Under the pieces are notes generated by a model, which had not been told where the DNA came from, searched no databases, and saw only the letters and a program-made list of their open reading frames with translations. Source: Chimonanthus salicifolius (taxonomy: Eukaryota > Streptophyta > Magnoliopsida > Laurales > Calycanthaceae). Taken from it: a stretch of 64,000 nt of DNA. Position numbers and translations under genes: made by a program. Position 1 is the stretch's first letter. Every line of letters starts with the position of its first letter. Positions 12,316 to 23,596 of the stretch are shown piece after piece. The stretch covers positions 36,256,631 through 36,320,630 of the forward strand of contig CM023539.1 of NCBI GenBank assembly GCA_013350335.1, given 5' to 3'.

Positions 12316-12872
12316 CAACCTATTTTGAATAGAACTCTATTCCATGGATCTTTTCATCTATAAACATGGGAATAAAAAATAGTGCCAATCCAATTTTACC
12401 TGTTAGGGTCGCCAAATGTTAATTACTTTTAATCTAAACAATTTGCACTTACAGTCCTTTGCATATGAATTTGAATGAAGCCATGTTATAATTCAAATGA
12501 TTACTGTTGCTCGAATTTAAAAAAAGAAAGTGGTCCCTACAATTCCTTTTGTCTAAATTGATGTGTAGATTTTATCTCTTTCTAATCTCATTCAATCAAA
12601 TGCAAGCCTTTGGAAAAATTGGTCAGCAGTCCAAATTTACGGTGGATGAACAATCATTAAGTTTGAAATTTAGAGTAGAAACGTACTATTGATTATTCAC
12701 CTTAACAACCATTTGAAACCTCTAATCAAATTCATTGAATGTTAAGCTTCTGATGGCCTTAATGATACTCATAATGATGTCCTTTGCCTTAGTTCACCCT
12801 CTATTTGGAAATAGAAAATGCACCTAAAAACATCTCTGAATGAATGCCTTGCCAATTGCTATGGATTGGTAC

Positions 12873-13341
12873 CAGGGTGCAAAAAACTGCCCCGGCCGAG
12901 AATTCGGCCAATATGATTCTCTCTCCGCATTTCGTTTTTTTTTTTTTTGTTTGTAAATATCGGTATTATTTTATTTTTTCTGAATTAAAAAAAATAAAAA
13001 AACCAAAAAAGAAATTGTTTTTTTTTAAAAAAATTTGAAAATGTAAATATCGGCTGATATTGGCCTATATTTTGAATACCGGCCGATATCTGGGCCGATA
13101 TTGGGCCGAAATCGGCAAATATTTTCACCCGAGCCCATCATCGTTTTGATTTTTTTTTTTTTTAATTTTAAAATACCGATATTAATCATATCGGCCGATA
13201 TCAGACCAATATATATAGGCGATATATCTGTCATATCAGCTGATTTGAAGGCTGTACGGCTGATACAATACGTATCGGCCGATATTATACGGTGCTTAAA
13301 ATCCGTATGATATCGGCCGATAAGAAATATCTCGACCCCTC
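12873..13341. mobile_element. hAT MITE with TATCGGCCGATA repeats (segment A only)
   Basis: 469 bp, starting CAGGGTGCAAAA and ending CGACCCCTC. It is bounded by 8-bp target duplications attggtac (12865-12872) and gttggtac (13342-13349). Segment B has the unfilled site at about 36713-36725 (attggtaaaatagcc), which confirms the edges. The interior is a series of variants of the palindrome TATCGGCCGATA around long T- and A-runs. Open frames here are by-products of the repeat. Confidence 0.85.
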
Positions 13342-14081
13342 GTTGGTACAATAGCCGATTCAAGAATGTTGTCAAATGTCCCTTTTAGAACTAATAAATG
13401 CTCATAACATAGTAATATAAAGCGTTAGACTAGTACGACACAGTAACGAGACATGCCATCAGATTAATCATACGTTCGACAAGTTTAGGTTCCTTTGATA
13501 GGTGATTACTTAGATATGGAGTATATAAAGTTTCAGTATTAATTCACAATCCAAGTCATATAATCTTGACCTTTAAATTTTGATAAGTATGAGCCATTGA
13601 TTTTTAAAAGTTTAAAAATCAGGGGATAAGATCATCAGATGGAGATGAAACTTCATAAAAGAACTATTCATATGGACTTCTTTACATCGTATCGAACAAA
13701 GTGAGCCCTAAAAATTATTTTTTACTAGTATCTCACCGTGTCTCACCAACAATCGAAATACTCGTGTCTTGGTAGATTTTTTTGTACTATAAATAAGATG
13801 AAAAGTACAAGGAATCCATAAGGTAATATTATTTTTCATTTTATGATGATGCAAGTTGATAGAGTTAGAAAGACTCAACCAGTGTTAGAATTTAGAGTTT
13901 TCAAAAACATTTAAAAAAAAACACTAGAATAATATTAAGGTTTTGGCGACCCTAACATTGGTACTGAATTAAGGTTGGGAACTCTAGAATAATATTTACT
14001 TCAACACCACTCTAAAATTCAGGTCGACCAACAACATGACTAATCAAACAAGGAGACCACCCTTCACAAGGAGTCACCATG

Positions 14082-14119
14082 ACCTAATCAACCAAACACT
14101 GTAATCATCTCTATATAAA
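14082..14119 (+). promoter_or_regulatory. Laccase A core promoter: MYB-type sites and TATA box
   Basis: ACCTAAT (14082-14088) and ACCAAAC (14091-14097) both fit the SMRE consensus ACC(A/T)A(A/C)(T/C), bound by secondary-wall MYB factors. TATATAAA follows at 14112-14119, about 80 bp before the ATG. The same arrangement and spacing occur before laccase B. Function is inferred from consensus only. Confidence 0.6.
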
Positions 14120-14197
14120 CACCAACACAAACTCCCAATGAGCAGCACCAAGGCTTGATATCTGAATTCCATTGTTCATCTTATCAGAGAAACAGAT

Positions 14198-17100
14198 ATG
14201 GAGGCTTCTCTTCTTCATCCACCATTTTCCATGGGAGCCTTGTTCTTTGCATGTTGTGCTCTGTTTCTCTTTCCTGACCTTGCATGTTCAAAGAGCATTA
14301 CCCGAAACTATACATTCAATGTGCGTAACGCGCAATTCAACTGATGAATATTACAGTCCTTAAAGAATTTAGCCAAGTGTGGATTACAGTTCTTAATGTT
14401 TGGGAATGTACTTTCTGCAGATTCGGATGCAGAATGTGACGAGATTGTGCAGCACCAAGAGCATAGTCACTGTCAATGGACAGTTTCCGGGGCCTAAGAT
14501 TGTCGTAAGAGAAGGCGAGCGGGTCAGTCATTAAAGTGGTCAACCATGTCCAGTACAATGTCAGCCTGCACTGGTATTGAACATATTGGGCTACTTAATT
14601 TGAATGTTGCTAGACATTTTTTCAAGTGTATATTCATAGTTCTCTTGAACATGGTGGTAAGTGTTTTTTTTCAATGATTTCTATTGGCCTTCTCAAGTCC
14701 TTTTCAAATTCTCTCTTTGGGAGAATTTCATGCTTGAGTATTATAAATTAAGTGGCAAAATAGCTAAGTCTGTAGGATTAGACTACTAGGTCTTGGATTT
14801 ATCTCCTCCCGAGCTTATGATCTAATGCATAGAATCATAATATGATTTATGTGTAACATAGGCATGGAATTCGACAACTGCAAAGCGGGTGGGCAGATGG
14901 ACCAGCATATGTTACTCAGTGTCCCATACAAACTGGCCAAAGCTACGTCTACAACTTCACCATCCCTGGCCAGAGGGGAACCCTCTTTTGGCATGCTCAC
15001 ATTTCATGGCTAAGATCAACTGTCCATGGACCCATTATCATCCTTCCGAAACGCAACGTTCCTTACCCGTTTGCGAAACCGTACAAAGAAGTCCCAATCA
15101 TTTTCGGTTTGTTGCTTGAACATTTTGTAAACTCATTGATTTAAGTAACTTAATCAAGTGATTAGCCAACTAACGGGAATCTGAATTGCAGGGGAGTGGT
15201 GGAAGGTGGACACTGAGGCTGTCATCACTCAGGCTCTGCAAACAGGCGCAGGCCCTAATGTCTCAGATGCATACACCATTAATGGGCTCCCTGGGCCCTT
15301 ATACAACTGCTCCAGCAAAGGTAAGTACCACCCAAAGTGGGCATTCTGTTCACTTGTGTGAATAATAAAACTCGATGGGGTTGGTGAAAAGAAGTACACT
15401 CAGTAGTAAACGTAGATCATTTGAGAATCCAGAAATGAATAACAATTAAAAAGAATCAACAAAGAAATGTGAGATGTAATTGGGCCTCAACAGGGTAATC
15501 ATCGGCTAGTGTATATGGCCAGATCAACTCGATTTTAACATATTGAAACAATATTTTTAGTACCAAACCATTCTAGTCCAATCAGTTCAAACATATGATT
15601 CTATCAGACATGACTACAAAAATAAAATAAGAAAAACTAGGACAGGATTTTTTCCAAAGTTATTGTGATCGAAACTGGTCAAATTGCGATAAGGATATGA
15701 ACCATGATGTTGAGCAGCTTTCCTTGTTCTTTAATATCTGATAAATTCTACATTGGGCCCAAACTAGATGGGAAAATGTGTCAATGCTATTGATACCTGT
15801 TTGAGCCGTCCATTTCGGTTTATTTTAAAATAATTTATTTAAATTTAGGCTTGGGCCTTTCTTTCACCCGCGGGATGACAAAATGGGCCTCAACAAGCAT
15901 GATGACTAGTGCTCTAGTAAATACTGATAAAAGGGATGAGTAAAATTCATCCTTAAAAACCGACTGTTAATGAGAGGGAACCCATGTGATTATAAACTCC
16001 AAAATCCGAAGGTCAACTGGCGATATGGGACTTGCTGGAGTCACTCGGCTCTCTCCCTCCACACAGAGCTGGAGATACGAACCCAGCCCATCCCTATGGT
16101 ATCCCCTCTCTGATACCATGATAACACACATGAATAGAACTAAACCCCATAACCAAAAGATCCATGGGTGATATGGGACTTGCAAATAATTAAAACACCT
16201 AAGAATTTATCAAAGCCCAAATTTGAAGGTTTGCACTTAGCCTTGCCATACATAACACATGGTTGGCTCGGAAATGCATTGGACTCATTTATTAGTGGAC
16301 CTACTAATATGGAAAATGGTACAATACTCATCCCGTTTCTTTGTCTGGTGAACATCAGATACATTCAAGCTGAGTGTGAAGCCTGGAAAGACTTATCTTC
16401 TCCGTTTGATCAATGCTGCACTCAATGACGAGCTCTTCTTCAGCATCGCCAACCACTCGGTCACCATCGTTGAAGCGGATGCCGTCTATGTGAAACCCTT
16501 CAACACCAATATCCTCCTCATAACTCCGGGACAAACCACCAACGTCCTACTCAAAACAAAATCCACCTTTCCCAATTCCACATTCCTCATGGCAGCTAGA
16601 CCCTATGCCACAGGCCTAGGCACCTTCGACAACACAACGACTGCCGGAATCCTTGAATACCGACAACTCAACTCCTCTTCTTCTCCCAGAATGAAGAACA
16701 TCCCACTGTTCAAACCATCCCTTCCAGCACTCAACGACACTTCTTTCGCCTCAAATTTCAGCAACAAACTACGCAGCCTGGCCAACGCTCAATTCCCAGC
16801 CAATGTTCCCCAAACAGTAGACCAAAATATCTTTTTCGCAGTGAGCTTGGGCTCAAACCCATGCCAGAAGAATCAGACATGTCAAGGGCCTAGTAATAGC
16901 ACCAAGTTTTCAGCTTCAGTAAACAATGTCTCATTCATCCTACCAACCACAGCCATCCTCCAAGCCTACTACTTCAGGCAATCCAATGGCGTATACACCA
17001 CCGATTTTCCTAAAACGCCACTGATTCCGTTCAATTACACTGGTGTCAATCCCAATAGCACCTTGATTAGCCAGGTGAGCAATGGCACAAAGGTGGTGGT

Positions 17101-18181
17101 TCTTCCTTTCAACACCACGGTTGAGGTGATCATCCAGGACACTAGCATCCTTGGAGCAGAGAGTCACCCTTTGCATTTACATGGCTACAATTTCTTCATT
17201 GTTGGCCAGGGCTTTGGAAACTATGACCCAAACAAGGATCCTTCCAACTTCAATCTCAATGATCCCGTCGAGAGAAACACGGCTGGAGTTCCTTCCGGTG
17301 GTTGGTTGGCCATTCGCTTTCGAGCAGACAACCCAGGTTGGTTTCACCGGTACCATTCATTTTTACATTCACTTCAACTAACAATATTTGTCAGTTTCAA
17401 TACTGACAGAGGCCAAGTTCAGCTGGATTTTGCTTGGGAGGTCCAGTTGGGTTCGATGAGGCCCAATATGAGTCCAACTGGATCTCACGTTCGACCATAT
17501 TTATATGTTATTGTTTACGGGAAAGAACTTAAGTTGAACTCAGCTGAAGCGCCTCCTTGCCGTATAATGATTGTACAATGTACACAACATGATAAGAACA
17601 ACTTCATATTCATTTCTAGAGATCAAACTCGGGTCGGATTTTAATAAATCTAACCCAACTCATGTCAAAACTTATTGAACCTGACACGACCCGACCTAAA
17701 TTACACAACTTGACCAGACCCGAATTTTTTACCAAACTCAACCTAAGTGCTGGCGTGACCCGAGTTTTTGCCCTAATCGCTATTATTTTATAACTTGGTG
17801 CACTCGGGTCAAGTTCGAGTTACATCGAGTCAGGTCGGATTGATGTTAAATTTCTCAAGCCAATTGGATCCAAATTTTAGTCGAGTTTTTTTTCCCCAAC
17901 CTTAATTTGAACCGAAATATACAAAATACATAACCCAAATCAACCGATTTCTCAGATCGGATCATGTGTGTCTGGTTAAAATCGGACCCAAGTTTCACCC
18001 CTTAATAATTTCACGGGCTGATTTTCTATATTCAATGACATGGAAACAGGTGTATGGTTGATGCATTGCCACTTCGAGGTTCACACTAGTTGGGGTTTGA
18101 AGATGGCATGGATCGTGTTAGACGGGGAGCTAGCCCAATCAGAAACTGCTCCCTCCCCCCTCAGATCTTCCCAAGTGTTGA
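14198..18181 (+). pseudogene. Laccase copy A, frameshifted
   Basis: Exons by homology with copy B: 14198-14320, 14421-14573, 14862-15106, 15192-15320, 16359-17336 and 18050-18181, all with GT/AG introns. The encoded family is the plant laccases: apoplastic blue multicopper oxidases that oxidise phenols, including monolignols, with O2. Compared with copy B, exon 2 has one extra base (14526, in gggtcagtcatt). This shifts the frame and meets a stop a few codons later, before the first copper motif HWHG. Exon 6 has another extra base (about 18132), which destroys the normal C-terminus after the HCH motif. Exon 5 stays open and alone looks like a partial laccase. The promoter, signal peptide and other splice sites are preserved, so the loss is recent. 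An assembly error at either site is the main alternative. Confidence 0.85.
17627..18004. mobile_element. hAT MITE of the GACCCGACC family in intron 5 of laccase A
   Basis: 378 bp. The left end TAGAGATCAAACTCGGGT and the right end (complement TAAGGGGTGAAACTTGGG) match the terminal repeats of the copies at 35193 and 46774. Flanks ttcatttc (17619-17626) and ataatttc (18005-18012) match at six of eight bases. The same insertion sits at the same place in laccase B (42362-42755), so it predates the duplication. Confidence 0.75.
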
Positions 18182-18415
18182 CTTTAATTAGCTACAGGGA
18201 GAACTTTTCCATCTTCTGTTTGTTTTTTTTTTTTTTTTTGTTATTCTCTATTTTTTTCTTCTTCTTTAACCTTCAAGTCTATATTAAATTAAGCCTGCCT
18301 TAGGCACACGGAGTTGCGAATGTTTTTTGAAGAGTGACATACACACAATGAGGCCTAAATTGATGATTTCTTCATTGTAGCTAGTTAAAATTCTTCAATT
18401 CACTCATGTCTTGCA

Positions 18416-19880
18416 TTATCTGATTATAAATACTGATTGACTTTGCATGAATGTATTCAAAGTCTCCTCAAGGGTCTTCTTATGTGGAGGCACATAAGGA
18501 TTAGAAGTAGAAGGCCCTTGAGGGGCATGGTTATTTGCATTGGGATCATTTCTCCAACTAAAGTTGGGATGATTCCTCCAACCAGGGTTAAATGTTTTGG
18601 AGTAGGGTGAAGAAAAAGGCCTTTTATAGGTGTTCATGGCATTTGCTTGACTATATAACACCTCTTTAAAAATTGGGATTGTCGGATAATCCTAAGTTTG
18701 GTGTCCAATAGTCTCACATATCCCACATACATCGTCTCTTTTTTCAGTGGCCTTAATTGAGTGTACTTTCCCAAGTTCGATGGCCTCTACCTTTCTGGTC
18801 AAATTGGCTAATTTGGCATTATCATCTACTTCTTTAAGGAGGTACATACCCCCCTTTGTCATGGCGCTAGGTTTGGTCTTTTCTACCTTATCAGATCCAT
18901 CAGTATCATCCTAAAATTGAGCAGTTTCAGTTAGATGATCAAAATAATCCCAAGCCTCCTCAGGGTCTTTACTTGGAAATTCACCATTACACATCATTTC
19001 TACGTATTGGCGCATATTAGAATTTAGACCATCATAGAAAAATTGATAGTGCGCCAAATTTCATAGCCATGATGTGGGCAAGATTGTAATAATTCTTTTT
19101 AACGCTCCCAACATTGGAAGAACGTTTCACCTTCTTTTTGTTTGAAATTCATGATTTTTCTTCTAAATGTATTAGTCTTGTAGGTAGGGAAGAATTGTTT
19201 TAAGAATTCTCGTTGCATTTCTTGCCAAGTGCATATGGATCTTGGTCTTTGAAAATTTAGCTAACTTTTTGCTTTCTTTTTTAAAGAGAAAGAGAACAAT
19301 TTCAACCTTATTACCTCACTATTGACATTTTGGTTATGCAAAGTAGCACAAACCTCTTCAAATTCTTTTAGATGTATGTAAGGGCTCTCTGAATCCAAAC
19401 CATAATACTTAGGAAGTAATTGAATCACCCCTGGTTTTCAATCTAAAGGACCCTGATTATTAGGAAAAATAATACAAGATGGAGAACTTGATCTGGTCGA
19501 TTCGCAAATAATCACACAGCGTTTTCATTTGTGGGATACCATCGTTTTCCCCATGATCACTCTCATGTTTAAACATTGTGAATGATGAAAATGAGTAGTT
19601 CAGATTCTTCAAACAAGTTCTCAAACAAGTCTTCTGCAATAAAATCAATGTTTTTAAGGCGATTTGTTTCATCATGTTGCCATGAGGACATCCAACAAAG
19701 AAAAAGATGTAACTACAATAATGAAAAAAGAAAAGAATGAGATAAAGAAAGAATTTACCAGATGTGCAAGAAATCCAAAATAAAATCACCTAAACAAGAA
19801 GACAAAAAAAATCAGTAGCAATTAAAAAACAAATTGAAGAACTAAGTTTTTTTTAAATTTTTTTTTTTTTTTGTATTTGT
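18416..19880 (-). pseudogene. Athila/Tat-like gag relic
   Basis: Minus-strand translation gives phrases typical of Athila-type gag: VIRLKLFSFSLKKKAKS, RSICTWQEMQREFLKQF, and at the C-terminal side NPGWRNHPNFSWRN. A zinc-knuckle-like CETIGHQT lies upstream of the last. Several in-frame stops and frame changes break the protein. The relic ends a few dozen bases from the right edge of segment A, and no protease or polymerase follows. Its 5' end points right, towards the primer-site motif at 19891 and the LTR at 19918. Confidence 0.75.
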
Positions 19881-19890
19881 AAAGTCGTTA

Positions 19891-19916
19891 CAGTCCCCGG
19901 TAACGGTGCCAAAAAC
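19891..19916 (-). promoter_or_regulatory. Athila-type motif at the LTR/internal junction
   Basis: The minus strand reads TTTTTGGCACCGTTACCGGG, close to the TTGGCGCCGTTGCCGGGGA motif conserved just inside the 5' LTR of Athila/Tat elements. It fixes the orientation and the left edge of the LTR. Confidence 0.7.
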
Positions 19917-19917
19917 T

Positions 19918-21296
19918 TGCTACCACTTTAAAAGTGTAAACCCAAGCGCAGGTAGCGAAGTATTAAAATTTACTCAGTAAGTCCGATGTCGAATCTACAG
20001 GGATTGAAGGAATTAAGAACACTAATTTAAAATGAGAAATAAAAGTTGATTTTCCACACACAAGTATGGAGCTAAAATGAATTTAAAACAATAATAAAAA
20101 TGCACTAAGGTTCAGGGATCCATTTAATAATTCATAGGGCATTTTCATCAACTTGTCTCAGTTCAATTCGAATGACGATTCTATTGAACTGGAAGATTGG
20201 ACAGTTATCTCAGTAATAATTGCATATAATTTGTTCGAATAATTGATGGTTAAGTGATATTAATTACATATCACATGTCACAGGGATTCATCAAGCATTT
20301 ACTGTATTCGAAAATCACAATAAATCAAGAAAAATATATAGACATGGATAGGTCCTTGAAGGTTTATTACAAATACTGTGCATTTAGTATTTACTGTGTT
20401 CGAAAACTACAATAAGTCCAGGAAAATATTTAGATTTATAATGAATATTTAAGATTAGATTAAACCATTCAATTAATCAAAACACACATTAATATCATAA
20501 TTGTTGATTAAAAATACCCCAATAAATAATTAAAGTTCACCCCTCAACTTAGTGGAAGTCTAGCCAGACATGACAAACAACATTAAGATAATTGATTAAA
20601 CATTCAAGTGTAAATTAAATTTTCAAAAGAAAATTAAAATGATGTCTAAAAAAAACTCTCAAAGAGTAACATAAATTAATCAAGAGTAAAGAGAAATTCT
20701 CTGTCAAAACAAGAGAGGAACTCCCTAGCTGAATGGAGACAACGAGACAGAAAGGAAAGGAGATTATTTTCCTTCAAGATTCCATTGTTGGTCCAACATC
20801 CGCCAACGTCTGCTGCTGCCTTCAACCGTCTGTCACACAGCTGCACAAGTCTAACTCCGACGCTTCTGAATGGTCCACCAAACTCTGCTTTGGTTCTTTT
20901 CAGGTTCCACCTTGCTTCAACACGCTGCTCGCTGGCCAGTCCTCTACCGTTGTCAGCGTGTCACTCGCCGACCATCCGTGCTTCTAACCCCAGCTGATTT
21001 TCGATCTGCTCGAGAAAACCCAAGCCCAGTCGATCCAGCCCCAAATTTGCTCTTTTGTTCGATCTGCCAAAGAAAAATAAAAAGAAGCAAAAAAGAAAAG
21101 AAGAAGGGTGCTGATGTTGTTAGTGTGAGCTCTCCTCCCTGTTGTCTTTCTTATTAACCCAGAGAAGAGATCCCCTTATTCACTTGTAGATCCCCTTTTT
21201 GTAGAAGAAATGCAACTGCTAGATGAGTTCTTACCCAAAAAATCTCTCAACTGCTCTCTCCACTGATTTCTCTTATTCTTTCTTCTTGTGCAAATT
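19918..21296 (-). repeat. Athila-like 5' LTR (right end uncertain)
   Basis: The LTR ends in GGTAGCA on the minus strand at 19918. It continues to the right through the phrase gtccgatgtcgaatctacag and a C/T-rich stretch (20770-21290). It is cut or interrupted at 21297 by a solo LTR of another family. Short open frames in the C/T-rich part (20733-21157) show no protein similarity and are taken as chance. Confidence 0.5.
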
Positions 21297-23221
21297 TTAA
21301 ATTTATAATTACTCGCAAGCGTACAAACCATTAGATAGTATAACGATTGAGTGCGAGGTCGAACCCATCGAAACTTATGAAAATATATCCATGAAAATAC
21401 ACCACTGAATTACGTATTTTAAGAAATTTTAGGAAAATATGGAGAAAAATCATAAATATGGAATTATTTATCTAATCTATGAGTTTTAATTTTAATTTAG
21501 AAATATTCTAGACTTAAATATAGATTCTATAAATTTTAACTAATTTTAATTAAGATGGTGGAATTAATATAAAAATATAAACAATCTCAATCTAATTTAA
21601 AATACAAAATTAAGATGCAATTAAATTATTTCCAACATAGGTTCATCAATTTCAAGAGTTTTTGGATTTATAAACAAAATTAAAATTAAAGACACTTAAA
21701 CTACATCTGTACATATTTACAGTGGAACTGGCTCAAATAATCAATGAGGCATTATTTTCCATATTTTTAAAATAAAACAAAGGCCTAGCCTACGGAGCTC
21801 ACGTAAATTACTAACCTTACATTCAAATTTTTCATTGATTAAAATTCCAAATATAAAAGCCATGAAGTCAATAATCAATAATTTCTCAAATTAATCCTTA
21901 GATTAAATAGAATTTAAACTTTCTCTCCTAACCTAAATATTTCAGTGCACTCTTGAAAACAAGAGCCTTAGATCGGAGAATGAAGTCTATTTAATCTAAA
22001 TATTTCAGTGCATCTAATTTGAAAAATCTAAAATTAAATCCAACATGTGTTTTATAAAAAGAATTAAAATCAAATCAAATCAAATCATCATAATACATGA
22101 ATTAAATAATTGGAAAACCATAAACTAATATTTCAACACACCCTTATTTTATTCAAAACAAGAAATTGAAATTACAATCCATGAAATTTGAAATTAAAAA
22201 GAAAAGTACAATGGGAATTTAAATTACCAACCTCAAGAATTAAATAGAAAATTCCCCAAAGTCTTTATCTTCTTACTCTCCAATTTCTCTTCTATGCTCA
22301 GCCTTTATTTCATTCAGCTAGGTTCAATTTTCTCAATGGGAGGGGTTAATATTTATAGATGAAAAGAGGTGGAATGAATGGTTTGGATTTAAAGATTTAA
22401 ATAAAGCAAGGGATACATTAAGGGCTGATATGGTTTGTGTTAAACATGGAATAGCTTAAAAGAGGCAAGGAGGTGGAAAAAAAATACTAAATTCGTGTAA
22501 GGAAAGTGGGTGCAAAATCTCATTTTTTATACATGTATCACCTTAGAGCTCAGTTTTGACCTAGTTATCGCCCGAATCAGGAAAAATCGTAACTACAAAA
22601 TCGTAGCACTTGAAATCTTCTTTCCAACGCAAAAAACATCAAAGCAATCAGACATCGGAGTGGAACTTTATAGCCAAAATACTGAAGCTATGTCAAAACT
22701 TCCTTCTTTTTCTCCCCTTCTTATTTTGTTTCTTTCTCCTTAATCTACTTACCAAATTCGAAAATCCTCTTATATTGGCTTGTAAATTTCGAATTTTCAC
22801 ATATCTATCTTGAGATGATGAAAAGAGTATCCACACATGTGGATTTCTTGATGGGCTTTTCTTAATGGACTTAATAAATGGGTTTTTCAAAGTATGGAAA
22901 ATCTAATAATTAATTTTACCACTTACAATCAATTCTAAAAATGACTAAATTAATCCAAACTCTCATAATTGGATTTGAATTAATTAGTTTACAAATAAAA
23001 CCCCTAAAATTGTGTTAAAATAATTATTAAAAATTCCAACTTTCCAAAAATATCAACTTATGCCCATAAATTGCAAAATTCACCATGTTAATTCTCATAT
23101 CTTATATTTCCCTATAAATCATGTAAAACATCCAAAATCCCATTAAACATATCTTAAAACACACAAAACAAGAGTTAACTAATCCAAATGCAAGGGTAAA
23201 ATAAGCATTTTTCTGTGCTCA
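21297..23221 (-). mobile_element. Solo LTR, 2-kb family, copy 1
   Basis: Inverted copy of the elements at 28178-30142 and 61624-63702. The + strand opens TGTGCAAATTTTAAATTTAT, followed by the shared ctcgcaagcgtac, and closes with taagcatttttctgtgctca. A TATA-like ctataaatatta (minus strand, near 22355) lies mid-element, as in the other two. No internal domain or second LTR was found, so a solo LTR is most likely. Lineage is probably Ty3/gypsy, judging from length and ends. Confidence 0.7.
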
Positions 23222-23596
23222 TTATTTCTTTCCATCTGTAGCAACCCAACGACAACTTTTCTTCTTTGCATTTCTGCTTATCCATTATGCTTCCTTTTCA
23301 TTTGCCCAGGCCAATCAGTAGAAGATTAAAATAGTGATATCATCATTCCACACAACTAGTAGATTTGCAATTTTGACTCGACTTCACATTTGGGTTGGAC
23401 ACAACTTTGAACTCGATATTTGACTCGGGCTTTTATTAAATTGGCTGGGTTAATTTCCTGAGTAAAGAAAATGCACGTAATAAGTCATATTAAATAAAAC
23501 TCACAAATTCATGTGTAAATGCATATATTAAATAGAAAATAAATGTGAGAATGCCTAATAATATTAAAATATAAATGCATTTTTTGGCAGTTTTCA
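23222..23596. other. Unassigned spacer
   Basis: No gene seen. Phrases such as gactcgacttcacatttggg may be a trace of the GACCCGACC-type MITE family, but no ends were found. Confidence 0.35.

Larger units (their letters stand above)
11198..18378 (+). repeat. Segmental duplication, copy A
   Basis: Alignable with 32953-43132 from acaatatatcaatg on the left to ttgatgatttcttcattgt on the right. It contains promoter, gene body and 3' flank of laccase A. Differences are mostly insertions: copy A alone has the MITE at 12873-13341. Copy B has extra MITEs, an internal tandem duplication and about 1.4 kb of extra upstream DNA (about 37250-38715). High similarity in introns and exons alike points to a fairly recent duplication. 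Confidence 0.85.

Noticed and set aside
13025..13375. 116-codon minus frame rich in SADIY-type repeats
   Set aside because: Same artefact of TATCGGCCGATA repeats within the MITE at 12873-13341.
16376..17644. 422-codon frame taken as a complete gene
   Set aside because: It is exon 5 of laccase A, entered at an internal Met and read past the donor site at 17337 into the intron MITE.
21297..23226. A 5-bp target duplication for the solo LTR copy 1
   Set aside because: Flanks cttct and ttatt do not match, so no duplication is claimed and the right end may be truncated.
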